A stretch of DNA of 64,000 bases from Sulfitobacter dubius. Lineage in GTDB: Bacteria > Pseudomonadota > Alphaproteobacteria > Rhodobacterales > Rhodobacteraceae. This document shows, one piece after another, positions 1 through 9,587 of the stretch (the stretch's first letter is position 1; every line of letters starts with the position of its first letter). Under the pieces are notes generated by a model that made no database searches, was not told where the DNA came from, and was given only the letters and a program-made list of their open reading frames with translations. The stretch spans positions 372,001 through 436,000 of the forward strand of contig NZ_FOPG01000003.1 of assembly GCF_900113435.1 (NCBI RefSeq), given 5' to 3'. The translations under genes were made by a program, and so were the position numbers.

Positions 1-132
1 ATGCCCAACCCCAGTGACGAAGACATCGACGCGGTGATGACCGGCAACCTTTGCCGTTGCATGACCTATCCCCGTATCCGCCAAGCCGTGCGCGACGCCG
101 CCACCGCAATGGGAGGCTCCGACAATGGCTAA
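1..132 (+). CDS. iorA: 2Fe-2S subunit of isoquinoline 1-oxidoreductase-type hydroxylase, C-terminal fragment
   Basis: The gene enters from the left edge, so only the last 43 or so codons are visible. They hold the motif GNLCRC followed by MTYPRI, the second Cys-x-Cys pair of the distal [2Fe-2S] cluster in the small subunit of xanthine dehydrogenase-family hydroxylases. In this family the small subunit passes electrons from the molybdenum site of the large subunit to an acceptor. Its stop codon overlaps the start of the next gene by 8 bases, so the two are translationally coupled. The first base of the window happens to begin an ATG, but the protein surely starts upstream because the ferredoxin domain is missing. 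The substrate cannot be told from this fragment. Confidence 0.85.
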   Translation: MPNPSDEDIDAVMTGNLCRCMTYPRIRQAVRDAATAMGGSDNG

Positions 133-2437
133 TCTGATGTCCCGCCTGAAAGGCTCCGACGCGCAACCGCAGATGACCCGCCGCGGGTTTCTGGTGTCGA
201 TGACCGCCGCTGGCGTTGCCTTTGGCTTCCCGCAGGCGTCGAATGCCGCGATGAACCCTGCCGTGCCCGATGGCACGCCGATCGCGCCCAATGGCCAGCC
301 CTTTGAGCCGTCGATGTGGTACTGGATCGACGCCGAAGGTCAGGTCAACGTCAACATCATCCGCGCCGAGATGGGCCAGCACGTCGGCACCGCCATCGCC
401 CGCATTTTGGCCGATGAGCTGGAAGTCGCTTGGGAAAATGTGCATATCACCCATGTCGACACGGCTGAGAAATGGGGCCTGATGGTCACCGGCGGCAGCT
501 GGTCGATCTGGCAAAGCTGGCCGGTTTATCGTCAAGCGGGTGCCGCCGGACGCACCGCGCTGATCGAAGCGGCGGCGGCCAAGTGGGGCGTTGACGCCTC
601 TGGCCTGACCGCGCGCGACGGGGCCGTGACCGATGGCACGCAAAGCATCAGCTATGGCGATCTGGTGGCCGAAGGGCTCGACCGGAGCTTTACCGAAGAT
701 GAATTGGCAGCCCTGCCGCTGAAACCCCATGCCGATCTGCGGCTCGTGGGTCAGGATGTGCATCCGCTTGATCTGGACACGAAAACCACCGGCCAGGCGA
801 TCTATGGTCTGGATGCCAAGGTCGACGGCATGGTCTACGGCGTGCCGATGCTGCCGCCGACGCGCTATGGCTCCAAGGTTAATTCAGTCGATGACAGCGC
901 CGCGAAAGAGGTCAAAGGCTATCTTGAAACCGTGGTGCTGGATGACCCGTCGGGCACCGTGCCGGGCTGGGTTGTGGTGTTGGGCAAAACGCTCCACGCC
1001 GCGCGGATGGCCACCTATGAGATCAGCGTCGATTGGACCGCAGGCGAGACGGCAGATGTGTCAGAGGATGACATCCAAGCCCGCTCGCGCGAGTTGATCG
1101 CAAGCGACGCCGGGTCGATCCTGCACACCGAGCAGCCCGAGACCAGCGCCGTGTTTGACGCCGCCACAGAGACGCTGGAGGCCGAGTACACCACCCAATC
1201 CGTGCTGCACTTCCAGATGGAGCCGGTGAACGCGACCGTCTTCCAGAACGCCGATGGCATCTGGGAAACGCATGCGGGCAACCAGTGGCAATCGCTGATC
1301 CTGCCTACGCTGTCCACGGCGCTTGAGGTACCTGCCGACAAGATCGTGATGCGCAGCTATATGCTGGGCGGGGGCTTTGGCCGTCGTTTGAATGGTGATT
1401 ATATCGTGCCGGCCGCGCTGGCCTCAAAGGCTGTCGGCAAGCCCGTCAAGCTGGTCTTCTCCCGCGAGGAAGACGCCCAGTTCGACAGCATCCGCTCGCC
1501 TTCGGTGCAAAAACTGCGCATGGCGTTTGACGATGCCAAAGCCGTCACAGGCATGGAACACCACGCCGCCGCCGGTTGGCCAACGCAGGTGATGACACCG
1601 GGCTTCATGCCCAAAGGTGTCAACGAAGAGCCTTACGATCCCTTTGCAATCGACGGGGCCGATCACTGGTATACGGTCGGCGCGCACCGCGTGCGGGCCA
1701 TCTCGAACGATTTGGCAAACGCGACCTTCCGCCCCGGTTGGCTGCGCTCGGTCGGGCCGGGCTGGACCAACTTTGCCGTGGAAAGCTTCATGGATGAAGC
1801 CGCGCATAAGATCGGCGCCGATCCGTTGCAGTTCCGTCTGGATCACCTGAAGGCCGAAGGCATCAACGCGGGCTCTGCGCCCAATGCGGTGGGCGGTGCG
1901 TCGCGTCAGGCGGCTGTCTTGCAGCGCGTGGCAGAGATGTCGGGCTATGGCAAAACCGACCTCCCCGAGGGCACGGCAATTGGGATCGCCACCACCTTTG
2001 GCCAGTCGCGGACCATGCCAACTTGGACCGCAGCCGCGGTCAAACTGGCGGTGGATGCCGAAACGGGTGAGGTCGCTGTCGAGAAGATGTGGCTGGCGTT
2101 CGATTGTGGTACGGTTGTCGACCCCGACGGGGCGCGCGCGCAATGCGAAGGCGCGGCACTTTGGGGCCTGTCCATGGCCCTGCATGAGGGCACGCGGATC
2201 GAAGATGGCAAGGTTATCGACCTTAACCTCGGGTCTTACACCCCGCTGCGGATGGTCGATGTGCCAGACGTTGAAGTCGCGTTCGTGGAAAGCACGGAAG
2301 TGCCTGTGGGTCTTGGCGAGCCGGGCACCACGGTCATTGCGCCTGCCATCGCCAATGCGATCTTCAACGCGACGGGCGCGCGGGTTCGGCATTTGCCGAT
2401 CACCCCAGATGCGATCCTCGCGGCAAAAGACAGCTAA
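125..2437 (+). CDS. iorB: Isoquinoline 1-oxidoreductase-type molybdopterin subunit
   Basis: Large subunit of a molybdenum hydroxylase of the xanthine dehydrogenase family, single-chain periplasmic IorB type. A Tat signal with the twin-arginine motif TRRGFLV lies at residues 18-24, followed by an Ala-rich hydrophobic stretch. The molybdopterin-binding glycine motif GGGFGRR lies near residue 415, and the expected catalytic glutamate is E732 in VGLGEPG. The 770-residue length fits IorB, which lacks the flavin domain of xanthine dehydrogenases. The start overlaps the 2Fe-2S gene by 8 bp. Family enzymes hydroxylate N-heterocycles or oxidise aldehydes and pass electrons to an external acceptor such as cytochrome c. 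The real substrate is unknown; an aldehyde dehydrogenase role is equally possible. Confidence 0.9.
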   Translation: MANLMSRLKGSDAQPQMTRRGFLVSMTAAGVAFGFPQASNAAMNPAVPDGTPIAPNGQPFEPSMWYWIDAEGQVNVNIIRAEMGQHVGTAIARILADELEVAWENVHITHVDTAEKWGLMVTGGSWSIWQSWPVYRQAGAAGRTALIEAAAAKWGVDASGLTARDGAVTDGTQSISYGDLVAEGLDRSFTEDELAALPLKPHADLRLVGQDVHPLDLDTKTTGQAIYGLDAKVDGMVYGVPMLPPTRYGSKVNSVDDSAAKEVKGYLETVVLDDPSGTVPGWVVVLGKTLHAARMATYEISVDWTAGETADVSEDDIQARSRELIASDAGSILHTEQPETSAVFDAATETLEAEYTTQSVLHFQMEPVNATVFQNADGIWETHAGNQWQSLILPTLSTALEVPADKIVMRSYMLGGGFGRRLNGDYIVPAALASKAVGKPVKLVFSREEDAQFDSIRSPSVQKLRMAFDDAKAVTGMEHHAAAGWPTQVMTPGFMPKGVNEEPYDPFAIDGADHWYTVGAHRVRAISNDLANATFRPGWLRSVGPGWTNFAVESFMDEAAHKIGADPLQFRLDHLKAEGINAGSAPNAVGGASRQAAVLQRVAEMSGYGKTDLPEGTAIGIATTFGQSRTMPTWTAAAVKLAVDAETGEVAVEKMWLAFDCGTVVDPDGARAQCEGAALWGLSMALHEGTRIEDGKVIDLNLGSYTPLRMVDVPDVEVAFVESTEVPVGLGEPGTTVIAPAIANAIFNATGARVRHLPITPDAILAAKDS

Positions 2438-2443
2438 ACTTCG

Positions 2444-2469
2444 GACGGGCGCGACACCTCGCGCCCGTC
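2444..2469 (+). terminator. Hairpin terminator after iorB
   Basis: A perfect 11-bp stem (GACGGGCGCGA and its complement) with a 4-base CACC loop begins 6 bp after the iorB stop. No strong T-run follows, so termination may be weak or the hairpin may mainly protect the mRNA 3' end. Confidence 0.6.
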
Positions 2470-2560
2470 TGCCCCCTCTCAGCCAGTGACGAGAAGGGTG
2501 AGAGCTTGGCCTGTTTCAGATGCTCTAATCCAGATTTCTGAACCTCGGCTCCCCCTACAT

Positions 2561-4237
2561 TTATCTTTGAAACGTCAGCTCACCACCCATGATGGTGGCA
2601 CGGGCTTCGGCTTCGGTAATGTTTTTGGGTGCCAGTTGCGTCAGATCATGGCTCAGCACGGCCACATCGGCGTCCATGCCGGGTTTAAGCCTGCCGCGCC
2701 TGTCTTCAGCAAACTCAACCCAAGCATTGTCGCGGGTATAGCTCGCGAGCGTGTCTGTCAGGCGCTGGCTCTGGTCGGCCCAGTCTGCGCCGAGGTCCAG
2801 TGGCGCAATCGCGGCTTTGATGCTGCGCATGACATCCACGGGTATCACCGGCCAATCGGTTGAAAAGACGACCTTTGCGCCGCTTTCTCGGATGGATTGC
2901 CACGCATATGCGCCGGGGATCTGATCGGGGTGCAGGTAGTTGGTGACACCCTCTGGCGGGAAGATATGGCCACGCGGCGCGTGACCGGGCTGCAGCGAAG
3001 CGACGATGCCCAACTCAGATAGGCGGGGCAGGTCGTCGAGATGCATCACTTCGATATGCTCAATCCGGTGGCGGCTGTCGCGTGTGCCATTGGCCTTTTG
3101 TGCGGCCTCAAAGGCATCAATGGTGCGCCGTACGGCAGCGTCACCGATCGCATGGACCGCAATTTGAAAGCCAAGCCGATCGGCCTCCGCGCAGGCCGCG
3201 ACAAAATGTTCTTGGGTAAAGACCTCATCGCCAGTATTGCCACCTGCACCCAGATCGCCGGGGTAGGGGCGTAGCATCAGCGCGGTGCCGCTTTCGATCA
3301 CGCCGTCGATGAACATTTTTACATGGATGCAGCGCAGTTTGTCACCTTGGTAATCGGCGCGCATGGCGGGGGCTTCGTGGCCGATCCGCTCAACGGGGTC
3401 GGTGCCTTTAAGGTGAAAGGGCACGGTGCAGCGGCAGATCAAACGCCCTTCGGCTTCAAGCTCGGACAGCAGTTCAAGCTGGTAGCGGTTGCCGTCCATC
3501 AGGTGCAGACCGGTGATGCCTTGCGCGGCGCAATGAGCAAGGCCACGGGCGATGACATCTTTGTCCATCTCGCGTTGCTGTGCGGTCGCGGGCGGCACCG
3601 GGTCTTTGCCGCTGGTCAGCCCCAGCATATCGCGCCCACCGTGGCGGGTGAGGGCAAGGACCGGACTATAGGCACCGGGTTCCAGCAGCTCACCGCTTGC
3701 CAGTCCATCCGCGCCCATCACGATCTCTGAGCCCGCATCGACCTCGCCCCCTTCAAGCAGCCCTGCGGCCTTGAGCGCGGTGGTATTGGCCCAGACGGTG
3801 TGATGGTCGGGCGCGAACATGGCAAGGGGGCGGTCGGGCAAGATGGTGTCCAGACCCTGCCGCGTCAGCGTGCTGCCGGTGCCAAGAATGCCGTAGTCTG
3901 CCATCACGCAGAATAGCAGTTTGTCATCGGGATTGGCCTTGGCATAAGGTAGGATCAGGCGGCGCATCTCGTCCAAGCCTTTGACGCCATAAAGGTTGAG
4001 GTATTCCAGCTCGACCGAGCCACCAAAGAGATGCACATGGCTGTCGATAAATCCCGGCAACACGGTGCCGCCCTGCGCATCGATGACGCGGGTTTCGGCT
4101 CCAATCTGGGCCATCACCTCGGCGTCAGTGCCGACATGGGTGATCTTACCGCCTGAAATCGCGAGCGCCTCAGCTTGGGGTTGGGCGTCATCGAAGGTCA
4201 TCAAAGCCCCGTTGTGGATGACGATATCTGCCGGCAT
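2561..4237 (-). CDS. YtcJ-like amidohydrolase (amidohydrolase family 3)
   Basis: A 558-residue metal-dependent hydrolase. The N-terminal beta segment leads into DSHVHLFGG with metal ligands H67 and H69. Further ligand motifs are AVHAIGD (about 357), RIEHIEV (about 386) and STDWPV (about 455), the order seen in YtcJ and N-substituted formamide deformylase relatives. There is no signal peptide, so it is cytosolic. It lies 77 bp downstream of the polyamine-type binding protein on the same strand and may belong to that operon, separated by a strong hairpin. Family members cleave C-N bonds of amides or formamides, so hydrolysis of an imported N-acylated amine is a reasonable guess, but the substrate is unknown. 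Confidence 0.8.
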   Translation of the reverse strand: MPADIVIHNGALMTFDDAQPQAEALAISGGKITHVGTDAEVMAQIGAETRVIDAQGGTVLPGFIDSHVHLFGGSVELEYLNLYGVKGLDEMRRLILPYAKANPDDKLLFCVMADYGILGTGSTLTRQGLDTILPDRPLAMFAPDHHTVWANTTALKAAGLLEGGEVDAGSEIVMGADGLASGELLEPGAYSPVLALTRHGGRDMLGLTSGKDPVPPATAQQREMDKDVIARGLAHCAAQGITGLHLMDGNRYQLELLSELEAEGRLICRCTVPFHLKGTDPVERIGHEAPAMRADYQGDKLRCIHVKMFIDGVIESGTALMLRPYPGDLGAGGNTGDEVFTQEHFVAACAEADRLGFQIAVHAIGDAAVRRTIDAFEAAQKANGTRDSRHRIEHIEVMHLDDLPRLSELGIVASLQPGHAPRGHIFPPEGVTNYLHPDQIPGAYAWQSIRESGAKVVFSTDWPVIPVDVMRSIKAAIAPLDLGADWADQSQRLTDTLASYTRDNAWVEFAEDRRGRLKPGMDADVAVLSHDLTQLAPKNITEAEARATIMGGELTFQR

Positions 4238-4272
4238 GGGGGAGGTTCCTTTGTCTTGAATGGGGCCGTGGA

Positions 4273-4302
4273 GGTGCAGGCGGACCGAAGACCGCCTGCA
4301 CC
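4273..4302 (-). promoter_or_regulatory. Intercistronic hairpin between binding protein and amidohydrolase
   Basis: A perfect 11-bp inverted repeat (GGTGCAGGCGG / CCGCCTGCACC) with an 8-base loop sits 12 bp after the binding-protein stop. There is no T-run on the minus strand. Such hairpins after solute-binding protein genes often stabilise the upstream mRNA or partly terminate transcription, which would give more binding protein than downstream enzyme. Confidence 0.55.
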
Positions 4303-4314
4303 CGTGTGACGCGA

Positions 4315-5334
4315 TTACTTCTGAAGGTCAGTCCAGATCGCGGTGTAGAGCTTTTGCGCCTCGGGTGGGCAGACCTTGGCGACGTAGGCAGCACCCTTCA
4401 GCTCCTCCGGAACCACAACCTCGGGCGCGTTTTTCATGTCTTCGGGCATGAACTCTTCCGAGCCTTTGATGCCGTTCGCATAGCGCGCGAACTCAGACAG
4501 CATCGCAGCGTTTTCCGGGTCCATCACGAAATTGAGGAAGGTTTTCGCCTCTTCCACATTGGTCGCATCGGCAAGGATTGCCGCATTGTCCATCCAGACG
4601 GGGTAGCCTTCTTGCGGGTAACCAAAGGCGATGTCTTCGTTCTGGTTGCGTGCCCGGAAGGACGCGCCGTTCCAGTTCACCCCGGCGGCGAGGTCACCCT
4701 TGGCGTATTTCTCGATGTTGCCATAGTCCATCGACAGCCAGTTCGGCTTGGCCGCGCGCAGGATGTCGCGGACCTCTTTCAAGACCTCTTTGTCGGCGGT
4801 GCATTGATCGCCGCCCGCATAGTGGATCGCCATGCCCATCACGTCGTTCATTTCCGGCACCACGTTGATCTTGCCTTTCAACTCTTCTGGCGGGTCAAAG
4901 ATCACGGCGGCGGTGTTGATGTCGCCGCTATAGACTGCGGTATTGACTGTCACACCAACGGTGCCCCACTGCCACGGCACGGTGTAATTGCGGCCCGGAT
5001 CGAATTCGACATCAACCCACTGCGGGTCCATGTTTTTGAAGTTCTCCATCTCGTTGGGTTTGCTTTCCATCAGCAGCCCTTCACCGATGAAGATCGGCAC
5101 GTAGGTCCCCGACGGCACGACAATGTCAAAGCCATGACCGCCCGCTTTGATCTTGGCCAGTGCGGTATCGTTGCTATCATAGTCGGTGATGGTGACCTTG
5201 ATGCCGGTCTCTTTCTCGAACTTCTCGATCATTTCCGGGCTGGTGTAATTGCCCCAGTTGTAGAGGTTCAGCTCCCCTTCGGCCACGGCTGGCCCGGCAA
5301 GGATAAGGCCGATCGCTGTCAGTGTCTTTTTCAT
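4315..5334 (-). CDS. Polyamine ABC transporter substrate-binding protein (PotD/PotF-like)
   Basis: Periplasmic solute-binding protein of 339 residues with an 18-residue signal peptide ending GPAVA. The mature protein begins with the [17 protein letters not shown]-type opening typical of spermidine/putrescine binding proteins, followed by the two-lobe pattern (a DIVVPSG segment near residue 75, a VPWQWGTVG hinge region near 120). It is the last transporter gene of a minus-strand operon in order ATPase, permease, permease, binding protein. A GGGAG ribosome site precedes the ATG. The family binds putrescine, spermidine or related cationic ligands. Specificity cannot be read from sequence alone, and some Roseobacter homologues are annotated only as generic extracellular solute-binding proteins. 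Confidence 0.85.
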   Translation of the reverse strand: MKKTLTAIGLILAGPAVAEGELNLYNWGNYTSPEMIEKFEKETGIKVTITDYDSNDTALAKIKAGGHGFDIVVPSGTYVPIFIGEGLLMESKPNEMENFKNMDPQWVDVEFDPGRNYTVPWQWGTVGVTVNTAVYSGDINTAAVIFDPPEELKGKINVVPEMNDVMGMAIHYAGGDQCTADKEVLKEVRDILRAAKPNWLSMDYGNIEKYAKGDLAAGVNWNGASFRARNQNEDIAFGYPQEGYPVWMDNAAILADATNVEEAKTFLNFVMDPENAAMLSEFARYANGIKGSEEFMPEDMKNAPEVVVPEELKGAAYVAKVCPPEAQKLYTAIWTDLQK

Positions 5335-5354
5335 CTTAAGCTCCCTTTGGTTGA

Positions 5355-6158
5355 TTATTTTTTGGTTCTGCTGAGCAGGGTATAGGCGATCACCATCAAG
5401 ACAGAGATCATCAACAATACGGTCGAAATCGCGTTGATCTCTGGCGTCACCACCCGCCGTAATTGGCCCAGCATGTAAGTTGGCAGCGTATCCTGCCCGG
5501 CGGATTTAACAAACTCGGTTATCACCACATCATCAAGGCTGATGACGAATGCCAGCATCGCCCCGGCAAGGATGCCCGGCCAAAGTTGCGGTAGTGTCAC
5601 CCGGCGAAAGACTTGAAAGGGTGTGGCGTAAAGATCGGCTGCGGCTTGCTCGAGGCTGAGGTCCATCCCCTGTAACCGTGCGCGGATCGGCAGGTAGGCG
5701 AAAGGGATGCAAAAGGCCGAATGCGCGATAATCAGATACATCAGACCGGTGTAGCCGGTGGCGACCTTGATCGTGGCAAAGAAGATCAGCAGCGCCACGG
5801 CTGTCACAATCTCGGGCACCATGAGAGGTTGGTGGATCAGCGCAAAGATCGCGGTTTGCCCACGGAATTTGCGGTTGCGGGTGGTGGCGAGTGCCGCAAG
5901 AACCGCGGCCGTCGTCGCGATGGCGGCAGCAGACAGCGCGATAATCAAGCTGCGCACCGTCGCCTCTTGCACCATCTCATTGTCCCAAGCCGAGACATAC
6001 CAGCGCCAAGAGAACCCCTCCCAAATCGCGACGGAAGTGCCTGCGTTGAAGGAATAGACCACCAAGAGCACGATGGGCATGTAAAGCATGACGAAGCAGG
6101 TCATGGCGATGCCGGAAAAACCCCTGAGCTTGCGAATGTCAAAACCGCGTTTAGCCAT
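5355..6158 (-). CDS. Polyamine ABC transporter permease (PotC/PotI-like)
   Basis: Inner-membrane permease of 267 residues with about six hydrophobic helices. The cytoplasmic EAA loop reads [17 protein letters not shown], followed by VTLPQLWPG, the segment that docks on the ATPase. The start overlaps the preceding permease gene by 8 bp, so the two are translationally coupled, and the binding-protein gene follows after 20 bp. Length and order match the second permease of Pot systems. Confidence 0.88.
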   Translation of the reverse strand: MAKRGFDIRKLRGFSGIAMTCFVMLYMPIVLLVVYSFNAGTSVAIWEGFSWRWYVSAWDNEMVQEATVRSLIIALSAAAIATTAAVLAALATTRNRKFRGQTAIFALIHQPLMVPEIVTAVALLIFFATIKVATGYTGLMYLIIAHSAFCIPFAYLPIRARLQGMDLSLEQAAADLYATPFQVFRRVTLPQLWPGILAGAMLAFVISLDDVVITEFVKSAGQDTLPTYMLGQLRRVVTPEINAISTVLLMISVLMVIAYTLLSRTKK

Positions 6159-7062
6159 GTTTCACCTCCTCATTCCCCGCGGCGCGGACATAGGCCAGAA
6201 GGGCCACCATCACGATCGCCAGCAGGGTGATCGACAGCGCAGCGCCCAAAGGCCAGTTGCGTCCCTGTCCGAACTGCAATTCAATCAGATTGCCCAGCAT
6301 CAACTGGTTGCCGCCGCCCATGACGCGCGGTGTCACATAGGCACCCAGCGACGGCACCAGCACAAGGATCGACCCCGCGATCACCCCCGGTTTGACCAGC
6401 GGCAGGATCACCCGGCGCAACACGTTGAACCGGGTGGCATAAAGGTCATACCCTGCCTCGACCAACCGGAAGTCCAACCGCTCAAGCGCGGCATAGATCG
6501 GCAGCACCATCAGCGGCAGATAGACATAGACCATGCCGAGGATGATCGAAAACTCGGTAAACAGCATCTGGATCGGCTCATCAATGATGCCAAGTGCGAT
6601 CAGAATGCTGTTGATTGTGCCCTCGTTGCGGATCAACTCCAGAATGGCAAAGGTGCGGATCAGCAAGTTTGTCCAGAACGGGATGATGATCAGCAGCATC
6701 CAGAATTCGCGCTGTTTCTTGGGCCGTGTCGCGATGAAATAGGCCGTCGGAAAGCCAAAGAAGAGACAGGCGATTGTGGTCAGGACGGACAGCTTGACCG
6801 ACCGCCACAGAATGCTGAGATGGGCATCCGACCAGCCGAGCGTGTCATCAAAGATGTCGCGCTGCATCAAGACGCCAAACCATGCGTCGGTCGAAAATTT
6901 CCACTCCACGCCGCCGTAGTCGCCGGGGGTGAGGAAGGAATAGAACAGCGTAATGAGCAGTGGGCCACTGGCGGCAAAGATCAGGATGATCAGCGCCGGG
7001 GTCAGCAGCAGCCAGCGGTTGCGTGCAGCGCGTTGCGAGACGGTGTTGGATAGCTCTGCCAT
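6151..7062 (-). CDS. Polyamine ABC transporter permease (PotB/PotH-like)
   Basis: Inner-membrane permease of 303 residues. A first helix (about residues 17-38) follows a basic N-terminus, then a large periplasmic loop and about five further helices. The EAA motif is VEAGYDLYATRFNVLRR with ILPLVKPG after it. It starts 3 bp after the ATPase gene and overlaps the next permease by 8 bp, so the operon is tightly packed. With the second permease it forms the heterodimeric membrane channel of a Pot-type importer. Confidence 0.88.
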   Translation of the reverse strand: MAELSNTVSQRAARNRWLLLTPALIILIFAASGPLLITLFYSFLTPGDYGGVEWKFSTDAWFGVLMQRDIFDDTLGWSDAHLSILWRSVKLSVLTTIACLFFGFPTAYFIATRPKKQREFWMLLIIIPFWTNLLIRTFAILELIRNEGTINSILIALGIIDEPIQMLFTEFSIILGMVYVYLPLMVLPIYAALERLDFRLVEAGYDLYATRFNVLRRVILPLVKPGVIAGSILVLVPSLGAYVTPRVMGGGNQLMLGNLIELQFGQGRNWPLGAALSITLLAIVMVALLAYVRAAGNEEVKHG

Positions 7063-7065
7063 GGC

Positions 7066-8139
7066 TTAATCCCTCAACACTTGGGCGGCCCCGGCGGGGA
7101 AGGTCAGCCCGACCCGATCACCGGTTGCAAAATCATTGCCATCGGCGGGGGAATTTTGGCGCCGCAGGACAAAATCGCTGCCATCGTCGAGGGTGACATG
7201 GAAATGCGTATCGGTCCCAAAATAGACAACTTCGCGCAACGTCCCGGCAAGCAACCCCGCGCCATCGTCGGTCAACTCGGCGTGCTCTGGTCGCAGGGCC
7301 AGCGTGACCTTGCCTTGGGCTCCATCGCGCGCATGTGCATCAACCTCTTGTCCCGAGGAGAGACGCAGGCGCGTCACCTCGCCGCTGTTGGAGATCACCT
7401 CGGCCGGTAGGAAATTCGTATCACCAATGAAATCAGCGACGAAACGATCAGCGGGGCGATCATAAATCTCGCGGGGGCGGCCAATCTGACGAATGGCACC
7501 GTTCGACATGACCGCGATCCGGTCTGACATGGTCAGTGCTTCTTCTTGGTCATGGGTCACAAAGATAAAGGTGATGCCGGTTTCAGTCTGCAGGCGCTTC
7601 AACTCTAACTGCATCTGTTTGCGCAGCTTAAAATCCAGCGCGCTGAGCGGTTCATCCAGCAATAGGATTTTTGGGCGGGGAGCCAAGGCGCGGGCCAGCG
7701 CCACACGCTGTTGTTGCCCGCCAGAGATTTGCCCGGTCTGACGGTCGGCGAGATGAGACATCTGCACCAGTTCCATCATCTCGCCCACTGTCGCATTGAC
7801 AGATGCTTTGGGGGTGCCAAGCATTTGCAGCCCAAAAGCGATGTTTTCCGCCACGGTCATATGCGGGAAAAGCGCGTAGTTTTGAAAGACAGTATTGATC
7901 GGGCGTTTGTAAGGGGGCGCGTCAAGCAAGCTTTCCCCAAACATGTCCAGCTTGCCTGAGGTCGGATGCTCAAACCCCGCGATCAGCCTCAGCAGAGTCG
8001 TTTTTCCACAGCCCGATGGCCCTAGCAGCGTGAAAAATTCATTGTCCTGAATCTCAACGTCAATACTTGCCAATGCTTCTACCGGCGGATTGCCGGGATA
8101 TACCTTGCGCAGTGATTGTGCGGTGATTGCCTTGGTCAT
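7066..8139 (-). CDS. Polyamine ABC transporter ATP-binding protein (PotA-like)
   Basis: ATPase of about 357 residues. Walker [10 protein letters not shown], signature [14 protein letters not shown], Walker [13 protein letters not shown] and the switch histidine in THDQEEAL are all present. A C-terminal TOBE-type region (about residues 270-357) is typical of PotA/MalK-class ATPases. An in-frame ATG lies 48 bp further upstream, but the ATG at 8139 has an AGGGGG ribosome site just before it and begins the conserved N-terminus (MTKAIT), so it is preferred. First gene of the operon, facing the divergent LuxR-type regulator. Confidence 0.9.
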   Translation of the reverse strand: MTKAITAQSLRKVYPGNPPVEALASIDVEIQDNEFFTLLGPSGCGKTTLLRLIAGFEHPTSGKLDMFGESLLDAPPYKRPINTVFQNYALFPHMTVAENIAFGLQMLGTPKASVNATVGEMMELVQMSHLADRQTGQISGGQQQRVALARALAPRPKILLLDEPLSALDFKLRKQMQLELKRLQTETGITFIFVTHDQEEALTMSDRIAVMSNGAIRQIGRPREIYDRPADRFVADFIGDTNFLPAEVISNSGEVTRLRLSSGQEVDAHARDGAQGKVTLALRPEHAELTDDGAGLLAGTLREVVYFGTDTHFHVTLDDGSDFVLRRQNSPADGNDFATGDRVGLTFPAGAAQVLRD

Positions 8140-8222
8140 TGAACCCCCTGTCAGTTCGGCCTGCGATATTTGATCAAACAAGCGCATACCCGCATGATTG
8201 CGGCAATGGGCGTGACAATATA

Positions 8223-8238
8223 TACCCCCACTGGGGTA
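8223..8238. promoter_or_regulatory. Palindromic operator candidate between pot-like operon and LuxR-type gene
   Basis: A 6-bp perfect inverted repeat, TACCCC-CACT-GGGGTA, lies in the divergent intergenic region, 84 bp before the ATPase start and 38 bp before the regulator start. Its size suits a dimeric LuxR-type HTH protein. Binding by the adjacent regulator is inference from position only. Confidence 0.4.
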
Positions 8239-8275
8239 GTAAATTTGACCATATTACCCGAAATGTGAGTATTTT

Positions 8276-9073
8276 TTGAGCGATAATCTGACAATAAGCG
8301 AGGTTTCCTTGCTCCGCGACGCCATGCAGGCGGTCGGCACCCCGGCCTTTTTTGACGTCTATCAAGCGCTGTTTCGCGCGCGGGTGGCCTTTGGCACCTT
8401 TCTGATGATGCGCTTTGATCCCGGTCAGCCGCCCAGCTTGTTGGACCATTGGATCGAGCCCGGCCGCCTGCGCCCCACGGCCCTGGCTGAGTATCTGGAA
8501 AGCACCTATGCCTTTGACCCGTTTTTTCAGTATCGGGACCGTGTTGAGGACGGTGGCGTCTTTCGTCTGTCGGAGGTCGCGCCGGACAGGTTCTTCTCCA
8601 GTGAGTATTACCTGCAATATTATCGGGGGTCGGGGCTGTGTGATGAGGTTGGGCTGCTGGCCCCGGTGGCGCGGGGTGGGGTGGCGCATCTATCTATGAG
8701 CCGCCGCGATGCCCAAGGGCCGTTTCGCCGGGCAGAGTTACGGTATTTGCGCAAGTATGCCCCGCTGTTGCTGGAGTTGTTGACGCAGCATTGCAACAAA
8801 ATCTCCCCGGCGGCGCAGGACGGGCTGGTTGTCGCCCGCCCGCCTTTGGCTGATTTGATCCGAAACTACGCCAAGGACGTGCTGCAATTTGCCCTGACCG
8901 CCCGCGAGGCGCAGATTGCGGGGCTGGTTTTGCAGGGGCACTCCAACGGTTCTGCCGCCAAGACGTTGGAAATCGCGACCGAGACCTGCAAGGTGCATCG
9001 CCGCAACCTATACCGCAAACTTAACATCTCGTCCCAGCGTGACCTTTTTGGTCTGTTCAAACATCTTTTGTGA
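8276..9073 (+). CDS. LuxR-family transcriptional regulator
   Basis: A 265-residue regulator with a C-terminal GerE-type helix-turn-helix (about residues 205-262: LTAREAQIAGLVLQGHSN, then a recognition helix in KTLEIATETCKVHRRN and YRKLNI). The N-terminal 200 residues do not show the W/Y/D pattern of acyl-homoserine-lactone-binding domains, so this is probably a LuxR protein sensing something else. The start is TTG at 8276; no ATG lies near it. It is divergent from the polyamine-type transporter with a palindrome in between, which suggests that it controls that operon. The inducer is unknown. Confidence 0.8.
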   Translation: MSDNLTISEVSLLRDAMQAVGTPAFFDVYQALFRARVAFGTFLMMRFDPGQPPSLLDHWIEPGRLRPTALAEYLESTYAFDPFFQYRDRVEDGGVFRLSEVAPDRFFSSEYYLQYYRGSGLCDEVGLLAPVARGGVAHLSMSRRDAQGPFRRAELRYLRKYAPLLLELLTQHCNKISPAAQDGLVVARPPLADLIRNYAKDVLQFALTAREAQIAGLVLQGHSNGSAAKTLEIATETCKVHRRNLYRKLNISSQRDLFGLFKHLL

Positions 9074-9238
9074 CCTGCGGCAGCGCAGGGTCCGCCTAAA
9101 TTGGATCGGGAGAATTCCCTTCGTTTTCTGTGAAAATCGTAAGAAATGCTGTGTTGTGCCACAATTTTGACAGCTTTCTGACATTTAAATTAGGTTGGCT
9201 ATTTTTGTTCCTTTTCGGGCAAGCAAAAAGGACAGTCT

Positions 9239-9574
9239 GTGGCACCATCTGAGACATATGAACAACGCGTTGCGACGACACGAAAGCGCTTTATCGAAGG
9301 GCTGCCAGCGCGAACGCAAGCCATTTCCGACACGCTGCGCGAAGCGGAAGATGCTGACCCATCAGAGAGGAAAGTGCGCAAAATTCATCGTATGCTGCAT
9401 GATCTGGCTGGAAACGCAGCGATGCTCGAATACACCGAAATTGAAGATTGCCTACGCAAGGGGCTGCACGTAGCGGAAGACGCTGATAATAATGGTTCTA
9501 CCTTGTCAGCAGATGAGGTTCGTATAATTGAAACCGCCTTAGCCGATGCCAATGACGTCGTTGTAAAGATATAA
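9239..9574 (+). CDS. Histidine phosphotransfer (Hpt) domain protein
   Basis: A 111-residue protein, almost wholly one Hpt four-helix domain. The phospho-accepting histidine is H54 in the H-D-L-A-G motif (family pattern HxLKG). It starts with GTG at 9239 with AAGGA about 4 bp upstream; a TTGACA at 9167-9172 could be a -35 element, but no good -10 is seen. It opens a plus-strand run that continues 13 bp later with the BcsB-like gene. Hpt proteins shuttle phosphate between receiver domains, and the receivers and histidine kinase lie at the far end of the same gene run. Confidence 0.8.
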   Translation: MAPSETYEQRVATTRKRFIEGLPARTQAISDTLREAEDADPSERKVRKIHRMLHDLAGNAAMLEYTEIEDCLRKGLHVAEDADNNGSTLSADEVRIIETALADANDVVVKI

Positions 9575-9587
9575 GAAAGCCTCCCCC

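Noticed and set aside
1424-2392. Long open frame on the minus strand inside iorB
   Set aside because: It is a reverse-frame shadow of a well-supported gene in GC-rich DNA; its protein is rich in Arg, His and Gly and shows no domain.
4306-5385. Long plus-strand open frame opposite the binding-protein gene
   Set aside because: It covers the whole binding-protein gene in antisense and has no signal peptide or recognisable motif.
6088-7053. Long plus-strand open frame opposite the permease gene
   Set aside because: Gln/Asp/Arg-rich translation typical of an antisense frame to a membrane protein; no homology signs.
9074-9089. Hairpin CCTGCG / CGCAGG after the LuxR-type gene
   Set aside because: Only 6 bp of stem and no T-run; too weak to call as a terminator.
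9167-9190. TTGACA upstream of the Hpt gene as a sigma-70 promoter
   Set aside because: No good -10 hexamer lies at 16-18 bp, so the promoter was not called as a feature.
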